Program-made: the position numbers and the translations under genes
Source: an uncultured Sulfolobales archaeon
GTDB lineage: Archaea; Thermoproteota; Thermoprotei_A; Sulfolobales; NBVN01
Direction: 5' to 3'
NCBI GenBank assembly: GCA_938045815.1
Contig: CALIBI010000059.1
Location: forward strand, 1-47,037
Length of the DNA stretch: 47,037 bases
Part shown: positions 1 through 7,955 of the stretch, in pieces
Layout: each line of letters begins with the position of its first letter
How positions within the stretch are numbered: position 1 is the first letter of the stretch
The notes under the pieces: generated by a model
Database searches by the model: none
The model's input: only the letters and a program-made list of their open reading frames with translations
Told to the model about the DNA's origin: nothing

Positions 1-912
1 GTGCTGGAACACCTTATTAATACACCACTCAGCGTAGAGATTCTTAAGACCTAGGAAGTACAGAATTCTTCTTATTAAGTCTGGTTTAAGTCCGGCTCCA
101 GCAGCTCTTGGATGACCTCCTCCACCCATCGAGAAAGCTACTTCCCTCACATCAATAGATCTAGACCTCAAACTAATAGAGCCTCTACGACATATAACAG
201 CTATGTCGGCTCCATACCTAGACATCAGCAGATTCGCGATATACGAGGTTAGGTGTTCTTCCTGATCTTTTAAATAGTAAACTATTTTGATATTACCGCA
301 TTCTCTTATCTTCGCTTTCTTTAAGGCTTTACCGTAGATCTTCAGTTCCGTAGTAACAGCTTTCTCAACAGCTTCACTTATCTCAGAATCTATAGTACCG
401 TCAAAACTAGCTAACTTCCTAAGAGTTTTTTCTTTCCAGGAAGCTCCTCCCGCACAACCTACGTATCTTGATAGAAAGTTTCCTCTCCAGTCATTCATTA
501 ACCACAAATCAATAGAGCAGGTCGCTTTAACCAGTTCTTCAGAGTTCTCAACCTCAAGATACTTACTGACTACTCCAGCACTACAGGTTGTTCTGTCTAC
601 GTAGAGTGCTACTCCCATTTCAGTAAGTTCTGTAATCCATGATTCCTCCCAGACATGATGATCAAACCAGAATACCTCACCACCAGAGCTCAAGATCCTC
701 TTGATACTCTCCTTAATTTTGTTGAGAGAAGAGTTATTAACGCCTAAGTCTGTTATGTAGACTACGCTACCGTTAGGTATTCCAGCAAGTCTCGTGTGGA
801 GGTGGTGCGGCTGAGTAAAGTATATCTTGTCTATGTTACCATACTTACGCAGAATTAACGCTCCAGAAGCAACTCCATCAAGATCTGTGTGTGTTATTAG
901 TATTCTCCGCAT
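1..912 (-). CDS. DHH-family phosphoesterase (3' end beyond window)
   Basis: This gene is absent from the ORF track because it runs off the left edge; I translated it from an ATG at 912. It belongs to the DHH/DHHA1 superfamily of metal-dependent phosphoesterases that cleave nucleotides, oligoribonucleotides or DNA ends. Motif I reads THTDLDGVASG, motif II ITDLG, motif III WFDHHVW, and the DHHA1 glycine motif GGGHPRAAG lies near residue 270. All catalytic aspartates and histidines appear intact, so it is probably active. About 304 codons are visible, so only a short C-terminal part is missing. It follows sufB on the same strand after 57 nt. The substrate cannot be told from sequence. Confidence 0.85.
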   Translation of the reverse strand, partial: MRRILITHTDLDGVASGALILRKYGNIDKIYFTQPHHLHTRLAGIPNGSVVYITDLGVNNSSLNKIKESIKRILSSGGEVFWFDHHVWEESWITELTEMGVALYVDRTTCSAGVVSKYLEVENSEELVKATCSIDLWLMNDWRGNFLSRYVGCAGGASWKEKTLRKLASFDGTIDSEISEAVEKAVTTELKIYGKALKKAKIRECGNIKIVYYLKDQEEHLTSYIANLLMSRYGADIAVICRRGSISLRSRSIDVREVAFSMGGGGHPRAAGAGLKPDLIRRILYFLGLKNLYAEWCINKVFQH

Positions 913-969
913 CTCGTGTTACCTTAAGATATGTTTTCACTGGTTATAAGCCTACTTCACTACTAACTA

Positions 970-2178
970 TTAACCAGTAGCTCTAGAAGCTATATACTCG
1001 ATAGTTCTCTTAATTACTTCTCTTATTTGTTGAGGTAGTTTAGGTTCCTCGATATTGAGGAAACCTTTAATTATTGCTGTGCGTGCTTCTTCTTCAGAGA
1101 ATCCTTTACTTAGTAGGTAATTAATTAAGTCCTCACTTATCTTGCCTATGGCTGCTTCGTGAGTTAAGATAGCTTCAGGATTCGAGGAACTTATTTCAGG
1201 TAATGACTCTATCGTAGCGTTATCGTCGTCTATTAGGCCTAAACACTCTATGTGTCCTCTGGAAGGACCGGCACGACCTTCTATTCTTGACCTAGCGTAA
1301 ATGAGTGATGACCCCCTACCTAAGTTCCTTGAGAGAATCTCGCCAGCAGAGTCTCTACCTTCTAGTACTATGGCTGAACCCACGTCATAGACCCCCCTAC
1401 TCTCACCAACTACTATAGAGTTTAGAGTAGCTCTAGCATTCTCGCCTAGGTAGACTTTCGGGTAGGTTTGTAATGACTCTACAGGCGAGTAAATAACGTA
1501 GTAACTCACGTACTCCCCACCCTCCCCCACCCTAACAACTGTTCGAGGCCTCACAACCATGTCAGGAGCCCAAGCATGTATCATGGTGTAAGTTAACTTA
1601 CTTTTCCTCCCTACGTAGTACTCTGAGATACCTACGTGTAGGGAGCCTATAGGCTGGTCAGGAACCCCGCAACCAGTAATTAGGTTTAGTTCAGCACCAT
1701 CATCAACTATTACTATATTGTGTAGTAGTTGAGCATACCCCCTCCTCGTTATGAAGAGGCATGTGTATATAGGGTCCTTAATTTTAGTGCCTGGCGGTAC
1801 GTATATGAAAAACCCTAACTCGTTACTGTAGAGGCTTGCCGCTGCAGTATACTTGTCTGTATCAGGTCTCACCAACCTCCACGAGTACTCTTTAACCCAG
1901 TCAAGCTTCTTTAATGCTTCACTAGTTGGTAAGACTACCGCACCACGTTCAGCAAGCTTCTCACGCATAGATCTTGAGAGAATAGACTCATTAACTTGGA
2001 GATAATCAGCTTTTCTTAAGAGATCCTTACCAAAACCTAACCTGCTTGAGATCCTATTAACTTCTTTCTCCTCGATACGTTCTCTTTCAGCAGGCCCCAA
2101 ATTAAATCGGCTTAATTCAACGTCGGGACCGTAAGGTGAGGGCTTGCTAAGCGCTTTTAGAAGTGCTTCACGATCCAT
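970..2178 (-). CDS. sufB: Fe-S cluster assembly scaffold SufB/SufD family
   Basis: This is the scaffold of the SUF iron-sulfur cluster assembly system, which works with the ATPase SufC in the cytoplasm. The C-terminal signature THEAAIGKISEDLINYLLSKG followed by SEEEA (residues about 338-364) is the conserved SufB/SufD ending, and the middle is the expected beta-helix-like region. At 402 aa it is close to SufD in length and shorter than bacterial SufB (about 480 aa). The start ATG at 2178 has a strong GAGGTGA site 5 nt upstream. It sits 9 nt after sufC. No second SufB/D copy, SufS or SufU is present here, consistent with the minimal SufBC systems known in archaea. Confidence 0.93.
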   Translation of the reverse strand: MDREALLKALSKPSPYGPDVELSRFNLGPAERERIEEKEVNRISSRLGFGKDLLRKADYLQVNESILSRSMREKLAERGAVVLPTSEALKKLDWVKEYSWRLVRPDTDKYTAAASLYSNELGFFIYVPPGTKIKDPIYTCLFITRRGYAQLLHNIVIVDDGAELNLITGCGVPDQPIGSLHVGISEYYVGRKSKLTYTMIHAWAPDMVVRPRTVVRVGEGGEYVSYYVIYSPVESLQTYPKVYLGENARATLNSIVVGESRGVYDVGSAIVLEGRDSAGEILSRNLGRGSSLIYARSRIEGRAGPSRGHIECLGLIDDDNATIESLPEISSSNPEAILTHEAAIGKISEDLINYLLSKGFSEEEARTAIIKGFLNIEEPKLPQQIREVIKRTIEYIASRATG

Positions 2179-2187
2179 TAAATCACC

Positions 2188-2916
2188 TCACACTCTAACG
2201 AACTGTGATAAAGCTCCTGAAAAACCATACTTCTCTATGTAGGGTATTACCTCGTCATAGAGTCCCGAATACATGATTGTCCCGCCATAAAGTACGTGAA
2301 CAACCGTGATGTGTTCCCGTAAGAGCTTAAGCATGTGTGGAGAGTGAGTAACCAACACTATCGAGGTACCCCTGTTTAAAACCACCTTCAGAGCCTCAGA
2401 CATCTTGTTGAGTGATTCTATATCTACACCACTATCAGGCTCGTCAAGCAAAGCTATCTTAGGTTTAGTAAGTAGAGTCAAGAAAGTCTCAAGTCTTTTC
2501 TTCTCCCCACCACTCATCTTATCAAACAAGTATCTGGTAAAGAGATCCTTAACTTCTAAAATCTCAGAAAGAACTTCCGCGTAACTACCCTCCACCTTAA
2601 ATCTCTTCATAAGCTCCTCAACAAACCTCCCAGTCGTTAAACCCTTAATTGTTGGTGGTAGTTGGTAAGCTACTACTATCCCTCTCTTAGCCTTAACGTA
2701 AGGTGGTTCTAGAGTAATATTAGAACCCTCAAAAGTAATACTGCCTTTAATCACTTCATAAGGCTTAAGACCCATTATCGCGTTGAGGAGAGAAGTCTTG
2801 CCAGAACCGTTAGGCCCTATCACTACGTGTAGTTCCCTAGACTTAATATCCATGTTTATGTTTGTGAGTATTCTCCTCCCACTAACCGCTACGTCAACCT
2901 CCCTTACCTCAAGCAC
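2188..2916 (-). CDS. sufC: Fe-S cluster assembly ATPase SufC
   Basis: This is the ABC-type ATPase that energises Fe-S assembly on the SufB scaffold. It has Walker A GPNGSGKTS, a Q-loop region, the ABC signature MSGGEKKR, Walker B IALLDEPDSGVD and the H-loop VTHSPHML. The track starts at TTG 2928, but I prefer GTG 2916 (242 aa). The protein then begins MLEVREVDVAVSGRRIL, which lines up with the usual SufC N-terminus, a GGGTGAT site lies just upstream, and the TATA-like run at 2931-2939 would place the transcript start downstream of the TTG. It is the first gene of a sufC-sufB unit. Confidence 0.95.
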   Translation of the reverse strand: MLEVREVDVAVSGRRILTNINMDIKSRELHVVIGPNGSGKTSLLNAIMGLKPYEVIKGSITFEGSNITLEPPYVKAKRGIVVAYQLPPTIKGLTTGRFVEELMKRFKVEGSYAEVLSEILEVKDLFTRYLFDKMSGGEKKRLETFLTLLTKPKIALLDEPDSGVDIESLNKMSEALKVVLNRGTSIVLVTHSPHMLKLLREHITVVHVLYGGTIMYSGLYDEVIPYIEKYGFSGALSQFVRV

Positions 2917-3000
2917 CCAATCACCCAAATAAAATATATCGTATGCTTTAGTATTAATTTGCGAGTAAGACGATCCTCGAAACAGCTTCTAGCAACTTGA

Positions 3001-3010
3001 TTTTTAAATA
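3001..3010 (+). promoter_or_regulatory. Box A promoter of the HDAC-family gene
   Basis: TTTTTAAATA lies about 26 nt before position 3031, which would leave a leader of about 10 nt holding GGGGG before the ATG at 3041. This supports ATG 3041 rather than 3023 as the start. Confidence 0.55.
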
Positions 3011-3040
3011 TCGCTTTAAGAAATGCTTCAATGGGGGACT

Positions 3041-4090
3041 ATGTTAATAGTTTATGACTCAAGACATAGGTTACATGCAGATCCTCAGTATAAGCATCCT
3101 GAGAACCCTTCTAGAGCTCTCAGGGTTATTGAAGCGTTAGTTAAGTCTGAGTTCTCTACTCAATTAAGTTTCGTTGGTGTTCGAGAGCCTGAGGAGGAAG
3201 TTTTAGTTCTGGTGCATGATGCTGATTACGTTGAGTACGTGAAAAGAGAATCATCTAAAGGCTTCCACTACATAGATCCTGACACGTACGTGAACGAACA
3301 CACGTACACTATATCAGCGTCATACATGACTACCACCTACTACACAGCACTTGAGTCACTTGAGAGTAAAAGACCTGTCTTAGTTGTTCCCAGACCTGGA
3401 GGACATCATGCTGGTAGGTCCGGCAGGGCTTTAGGGGCCCCAACACTTGGTTTCTGTATCTTTAACTACGCAGCCATAGCTTCAGTAGCTCTCCTAAAGA
3501 AAGTAAAGAAGGTATTAATGATTGATTTCGATGCTCATCACGGTAACGGAACTCAAGATATTTTCTGGGAGGACGGGCGTGTAGTTCATATAGACATTCA
3601 TCAAGAAGGTATTTACCCAGGAACAGGTGATGTAGTAGATGTTGGGAGTAATGCCGGGGAAGGCAAAATCATTAATATACCTCTGTCTGCGGGAGCAGGG
3701 GATGAGACCTACGTGTGGGTTCTTGAAGAAGTCGTGAAGAAGGTAGCGAATACTTTCAAGCCAGATGCTGTTGTAGTCTCAGCAGGTTTTGACGCACACA
3801 TAAACGACCCGTTAACCTCGCTAGCAGCAACTAAAATTACTTACAGGAATTTTGGCGCGTATTTCGGTGAGTTACTAGCTAGGAACGAGGTAGTAAGTTT
3901 AGTGTCCGTAATTGAGGGAGGTTACGGGGAAGGACTAGTTTCTGGGCTACTAAACTACGTGAACGGAATCTTAACACGTAGTAAGCACCCTAATGATGTT
4001 AAGGCAAGTCCTGCAGGGATTAGGAAAAGAGTTAGAGATCTCCTGAAAACAAACCTAAGTAAGTATTGGGGGATAGAAGCTCGGGTCTGA
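3041..4090 (+). CDS. Histone deacetylase / acetoin utilisation (AcuC-like) family deacetylase
   Basis: This is a zinc-dependent amidohydrolase of the HDAC family. The motifs include RPGGHHAGRS (catalytic His pair), IDFDAHHGNGTQ (zinc Asp and His), HIDIHQ, YPGTGD, SAGFDAH (zinc Asp) and EGGYGEG at the catalytic-Tyr position. In archaea such enzymes may deacetylate Alba-type chromatin proteins, metabolic enzymes or acetylpolyamines; the target is not visible here. I chose ATG 3041 over the track's 3023 because GGGGG precedes it and the protein then starts MLIVYDSRH, like its family. It is divergent from sufC and followed at 70 nt by a PadR-like regulator on the same strand. Confidence 0.9.
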   Translation: MLIVYDSRHRLHADPQYKHPENPSRALRVIEALVKSEFSTQLSFVGVREPEEEVLVLVHDADYVEYVKRESSKGFHYIDPDTYVNEHTYTISASYMTTTYYTALESLESKRPVLVVPRPGGHHAGRSGRALGAPTLGFCIFNYAAIASVALLKKVKKVLMIDFDAHHGNGTQDIFWEDGRVVHIDIHQEGIYPGTGDVVDVGSNAGEGKIINIPLSAGAGDETYVWVLEEVVKKVANTFKPDAVVVSAGFDAHINDPLTSLAATKITYRNFGAYFGELLARNEVVSLVSVIEGGYGEGLVSGLLNYVNGILTRSKHPNDVKASPAGIRKRVRDLLKTNLSKYWGIEARV

Positions 4091-4159
4091 TAATAGAGAA
4101 GTCTTATTTTGCTTTAGCTGTAAGTCTTTAGTAGTTAGTAATGTTGAGGTGTCTGATGG

Positions 4160-4492
4160 TTGTCGAAGCCTTTGATTAGGCTTAAGAGGAAGTTAACTAC
4201 GGAGAACTTATGGATTTATGTAATTGCTTCCTTAATGGTCAAACCAACTTACGCGTACAATGTGCGGAAACTCATTAACGAGTTCTTCGGTTTTAGCCCC
4301 ACGACCATAACTCTCTACTCAGTAATATACAGGCTTAAGAAGAATGGCTTAATTAAGGAAGATTTAGTAGCTGGTGAGAGAGTTTATAAACCTACTGAAG
4401 AAGGCGTTAAAGAACTGGAGGAAGCTATATCCTATATGGAGCATATGATTAAGCGTCTTAAGGAAATCACGTATTCTACGCAGAAATCTTGA
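4160..4492 (+). CDS. PadR-like winged-helix transcriptional regulator
   Basis: A 110-aa protein with one winged-helix DNA-binding domain. Residues 12-70 read as a PadR pattern: a start helix (NLWIYVIASLMVKPTYAYNV), a recognition region (SPTTITLYSVIYRLKKNGLI), and then a wing with EERVYKPTEEG-type residues. A C-terminal helix (about 80-105) is probably the dimer helix. The start is TTG at 4160 with GAGGTG at 4145-4150. PadR proteins respond to small molecules, often phenolics or drugs, but the ligand cannot be read here. Its position after the deacetylase suggests, without proving, that it regulates that gene or itself. Confidence 0.8.
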   Translation: MSKPLIRLKRKLTTENLWIYVIASLMVKPTYAYNVRKLINEFFGFSPTTITLYSVIYRLKKNGLIKEDLVAGERVYKPTEEGVKELEEAISYMEHMIKRLKEITYSTQKS

Positions 4493-4544
4493 GAACTATC
4501 GAGAATTAAACCTTCATTTAAGATATGGTTTTTAGGCTGATAAG

Positions 4545-5087
4545 ATGCGGTACGGTATAGGTCTGGATCTAGCAGCTAAGCAAGACAGATGTTCAGGCAT
4601 AGCGTCAATTGATTCATTCAGTAGGGAAGTCGTGGGTGTGAAATGCTTAAAAACAGATAATGAAATAATTAGTTTCGCCTCTAACTCAAGACCTTCAGTT
4701 ATAGCTATCGACGCGCCATTAACTAGTGAGCCCGTGATGAGGGAAGTAGATAAGCTAATGATAAAGCTCGGCTTAAGAGTCTTCCCACCTAGCTTTAAAT
4801 GGATGAAGCAACTCACTCTAAGAGGCTACGAACTGATGAACAAACTCAATAGCTTAGGCTTCACAGTAATTGAGACGCATCCTAGGAGTGTCTTAAAACA
4901 CGCTGGCGTTAATAATTTCAGAGAACTTTTCGGCCTCATAGGCGTGAAATTAGGTAACCTACAAGAATTAAATAAGCACGTCGAAGACGCTCTGATAGCT
5001 TCCGCGGTTGCATTCTGCTACATAACCGGCTGCGTGAGCAAGGTAAGCTCTCACGACGGGATTATCTACCTGGTAGAGAAGAAGTGA
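4545..5087 (+). CDS. DUF429 family protein (predicted RNase H-like fold)
   Basis: This 180-aa protein matches DUF429, a family predicted to have an RNase H-like nuclease fold. The conserved elements are GIGLDLAAKQ with the first acidic residue (residues 4-12), VIAIDAPL (about 50-57), the ETHPRSVL motif (about 107-114) and HVEDALIASAVAF (about 145-157). Full family length is present. The ATG at 4545 is preceded by a TTTAAG-rich stretch rather than an obvious Shine-Dalgarno site, so it may be nearly leaderless. No biochemical function is firmly established for the family. The overlapping minus ORF at 4532-4816 is a shadow. Confidence 0.75.
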   Translation: MRYGIGLDLAAKQDRCSGIASIDSFSREVVGVKCLKTDNEIISFASNSRPSVIAIDAPLTSEPVMREVDKLMIKLGLRVFPPSFKWMKQLTLRGYELMNKLNSLGFTVIETHPRSVLKHAGVNNFRELFGLIGVKLGNLQELNKHVEDALIASAVAFCYITGCVSKVSSHDGIIYLVEKK

Positions 5088-5105
5088 GAAGACTTGGCTC
5101 GAGAC

Positions 5106-6536
5106 TTAAATCTCTGTTTCTGAGGGTAAGTAGGATATCTGTATCCCTTGAAATCTCCTAGCCCACCATCTCAGGTACTCCTGGATAGATCTCCTCTCCT
5201 CAGTGCTGATCATGAATTTCTTCTTTGCCCACTCAATCTCTTCGTTCCTCACGACCCCGTCGCCTTTACTAGCAGCAAGCCTTAAAAAAGCGTCTAGTTC
5301 CGCGAGGGAAAACCACCTACTTAATTCTACGATTCTGTCTACTACAGAGTCTTCAGCAAATTTTATCGAGTATCTTCTGGCGTTGTTCAGGATAGCTTTC
5401 CTCCTCATCTCCTTGTCAGGATAACCTAAAACTATCGTGGTATCTATTCTGCCGGGTCTTAGGAGCGCTGGATCTATTAAGTCCGGGTTGTTGGCTGTGA
5501 GTATAGTGAACGGTCTATCAGGCTTTTGCAGATGGTACAGGATTGTTGAGATCTCGCTTACGTGTGCTTCATGTATCGTGTACTTCCTGGAAGATATGAA
5601 CTCCGCATCATCTATTACTAAAGCAACTTTATTTCTCTGCTTGAATATCTGCTGAAATATAGCGTTAAGAGCTTTCTCAGTAGCTCCGTACCACATAGAC
5701 CTGTAGTTCTGGGGTCTTAACTCTATTATGTTGAGGTTGAGCGCCGAAGCTAGGGCTTCAGCTAACACCGTCTTGCCAACACCTGGAGGTCCCGTTACGA
5801 AGGCCCCCTTAGCTGAGAAGGTAAGACCCTTAAATATGGGGTTAATCAAGACTATCCTTATTTCTTCTATTAACTTGTGGGGTAAATCACTTAAACTCCA
5901 TGAAGGCTTTCTTATGGGTATTCTTATATCTCTATACTCATTCCCATCGCTCACAATAACTCGAAGCTCATTATACTCGACAGGCCTCAAACTAATTACT
6001 GAGATCGGCTGAAGTACCTCGTAAGGAGTTATGTCTATTTTCTGCCTCCTCAAATCTTCTACGAGTCTCACCCAGCAACCATTCACTACGTCCATGATTT
6101 TACTCCTAATCTTTTCATCCTCCTCATCAGGAGACACTAAAATCACGACAGGTCTTAACCCCTCTATCTCCTTACCCTCAGTGAAAGTAACTGAAGCTGC
6201 AAGTAGTTCAGCTTTCTTGAAACCACTTAAGACTAACCCTAATATTCCGTAATGCTTCTTCATAGAAACTACCTTAGAGAATACGTTGAGTGAGAGCGGC
6301 ACTAACGCGAAGGAAATATCGCTCTCCTTAACCGGTAACCTCAACCTAATCTTGAGGTAATAAGCAAAATCTAGATTATTAAGATTTTCCAGGTAATTGT
6401 AATACTTGCTGAGCGTTGCTAGAAGCCTGTAAGATATGTAGGAGTCTTTATACGGAACATACGATACGAAGAGATTCTTAACGTCCCTGTAGAGATTACT
6501 CCAAAGTATTTTAGCGTCTCTAAGCTTCCTCGACAT
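5106..6536 (-). CDS. AAA+ ATPase with an uncharacterised N-terminal domain
   Basis: A 476-aa AAA+ protein. The first 235 or so residues match nothing I recognise. The AAA module follows with Walker A GPPGVGKTVL (about 252-261), Walker B VALVIDDAEFIS, sensor 1 ILTANNP and the second region of homology with DPALLRPGRID, which supplies arginine fingers. A small helical lid follows. This arrangement resembles CDC48/proteasomal-type AAA proteins with only one ATPase domain. The Walker B reads DDAE rather than DE-D, a modest deviation. It has no transmembrane segment. It converges with the DUF429 gene with an 18-nt gap. Remodelling of a protein or complex is the likely role; the client is unknown. 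Confidence 0.8.
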   Translation of the reverse strand: MSRKLRDAKILWSNLYRDVKNLFVSYVPYKDSYISYRLLATLSKYYNYLENLNNLDFAYYLKIRLRLPVKESDISFALVPLSLNVFSKVVSMKKHYGILGLVLSGFKKAELLAASVTFTEGKEIEGLRPVVILVSPDEEDEKIRSKIMDVVNGCWVRLVEDLRRQKIDITPYEVLQPISVISLRPVEYNELRVIVSDGNEYRDIRIPIRKPSWSLSDLPHKLIEEIRIVLINPIFKGLTFSAKGAFVTGPPGVGKTVLAEALASALNLNIIELRPQNYRSMWYGATEKALNAIFQQIFKQRNKVALVIDDAEFISSRKYTIHEAHVSEISTILYHLQKPDRPFTILTANNPDLIDPALLRPGRIDTTIVLGYPDKEMRRKAILNNARRYSIKFAEDSVVDRIVELSRWFSLAELDAFLRLAASKGDGVVRNEEIEWAKKKFMISTEERRSIQEYLRWWARRFQGIQISYLPSETEI

Positions 6537-6698
6537 CTCTAACCCAATGTAGGATACTTAATCAGCACATATAAACATATATGCCCTCACTCTGAAGAGC
6601 TAAGCTTATTTTCTTTATTGCGGAGTTCCAGCTTGAGGATCTTTGAGTCACCCTCACTTAATTAGGTACTTTACGATATGATTTAGGGGATTAGGGGA

Positions 6699-7943
6699 GT
6701 GTTAAGAGTAGCTGTAGTGCCTGTTGGTGGTGAGGCTGTCAGGTTAAGGCCTCTCACCATAGAAACTTCGAAAAGCATGGTGAGATTTCTTAATAAGCCT
6801 CTCCTAGAACTCGCGTTACTTAGGTTAGCTAAGTCAGGTATTAAGGAGATCTATCTAGGTGTTAGAGGCTACTACAACTACAGAGACCTGTTCGATTACT
6901 TCAGGGAAGGCTACTGGTTTAAGGAGAGGTATGGTCTCAAGGAAGACTTAAGAATTCGGTATATGCCGAGATACGATACTTCAGGTAATGCTGATGCTGT
7001 GAGGATGGTTATGGAGTACTACGAAATAAAAGAACCTGTTGCGGTGATTCAGGGCGATAACTTGTTTGACCTAGACGTCCAGGAAGTTTTCAGAGATCAT
7101 GTGAGGAAGAAAGCATTCATGACTATAGCGCTTAAGGAAGTTGATGATGTTAGAGGGTTCGGGGTTGCTGAGGTAGGTGACGAACTAAGAATAAAGAGAT
7201 TCGTTGAGAAGCCGAGACCGGAGGAAGCCCCAAGTAAGTTAGTTAATACGGGGATCTACGTCATTAACGCCGAGATAGTTGAGTTCTTTAGTGAAGGTGA
7301 GGGCAGGAAACTGCTTGAAGAGGGTAGGATGGATTTCGGGAATGACGTAATACCTGAGCTGATAAGGTTAGGTTTTCCTGTCTACGGGTACTTAGTAAGT
7401 GGTTACTGGTTTGATGTAGGGACTCCTGAGAGGTATTTGAAGGCTATGATATACCTACTCTATAGCTTGAGAGCCGAGGATCTTGAAGCTAAGGAGATTT
7501 ATGATGGTGTTTTAGGGATGGGTAAGTCTAAGATGTCCATAAACCTGCACGAGACTATACGTGAGAGAATCCTTAAAAATGACCTCGTCTTCGTGGGTAG
7601 GGCGTTGATAGGGAGGCACGTATCTATAGGTAGCAGGTGCTTTATAGAAGATTCAACAATAGATAACTATGTTGTCGTGGGGAATAGGTGCGAGATAGTT
7701 AGGTCAGCTATTATGGATAGGGTTAGGATGGGAGATAGAGTCAGGGTAGTTGATTCAATTATTGGGAGGCACGCACTCATAGGCAGTAACTCCATCATAA
7801 TAAATAGCGTTATAGGAGATAATTCCGTCGTAGGAGATAACGTCAGGTTAGTTAACGTGAGGGTATGGCCGCACGAGCAAGTATCAAGCAACGCATCAAT
7901 AGAAAACTACGTTGTTAAGCCGCACTACGTGCAGCAGTACTGA
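6699..7943 (+). CDS. Sugar-phosphate nucleotidyltransferase (GlgC-like) with left-handed beta-helix
   Basis: This enzyme makes an NDP-sugar from a sugar-1-phosphate, probably ADP- or UDP-glucose for the glycogen synthase encoded next. Residues 1-245 are the nucleotidyltransferase fold: VVPVGGEAVRLRPLT is a variant of the GGxGTRL loop, SKSMV carries the conserved Lys, and QGDNLFDLD holds the metal Asp. Residues about 285-400 carry hexapeptide repeats (IGRHVSIGSRC, VVVGNRC, IGRHALIGSNS) typical of a left-handed beta-helix. The start is GTG 6699 with GGGGA just upstream. Nucleotide and sugar specificity cannot be settled from sequence. Its TGA stop is in the same frame as the next gene. Confidence 0.88.
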   Translation: MLRVAVVPVGGEAVRLRPLTIETSKSMVRFLNKPLLELALLRLAKSGIKEIYLGVRGYYNYRDLFDYFREGYWFKERYGLKEDLRIRYMPRYDTSGNADAVRMVMEYYEIKEPVAVIQGDNLFDLDVQEVFRDHVRKKAFMTIALKEVDDVRGFGVAEVGDELRIKRFVEKPRPEEAPSKLVNTGIYVINAEIVEFFSEGEGRKLLEEGRMDFGNDVIPELIRLGFPVYGYLVSGYWFDVGTPERYLKAMIYLLYSLRAEDLEAKEIYDGVLGMGKSKMSINLHETIRERILKNDLVFVGRALIGRHVSIGSRCFIEDSTIDNYVVVGNRCEIVRSAIMDRVRMGDRVRVVDSIIGRHALIGSNSIIINSVIGDNSVVGDNVRLVNVRVWPHEQVSSNASIENYVVKPHYVQQY

Positions 7944-7955
7944 GGGGGGTCTTCT

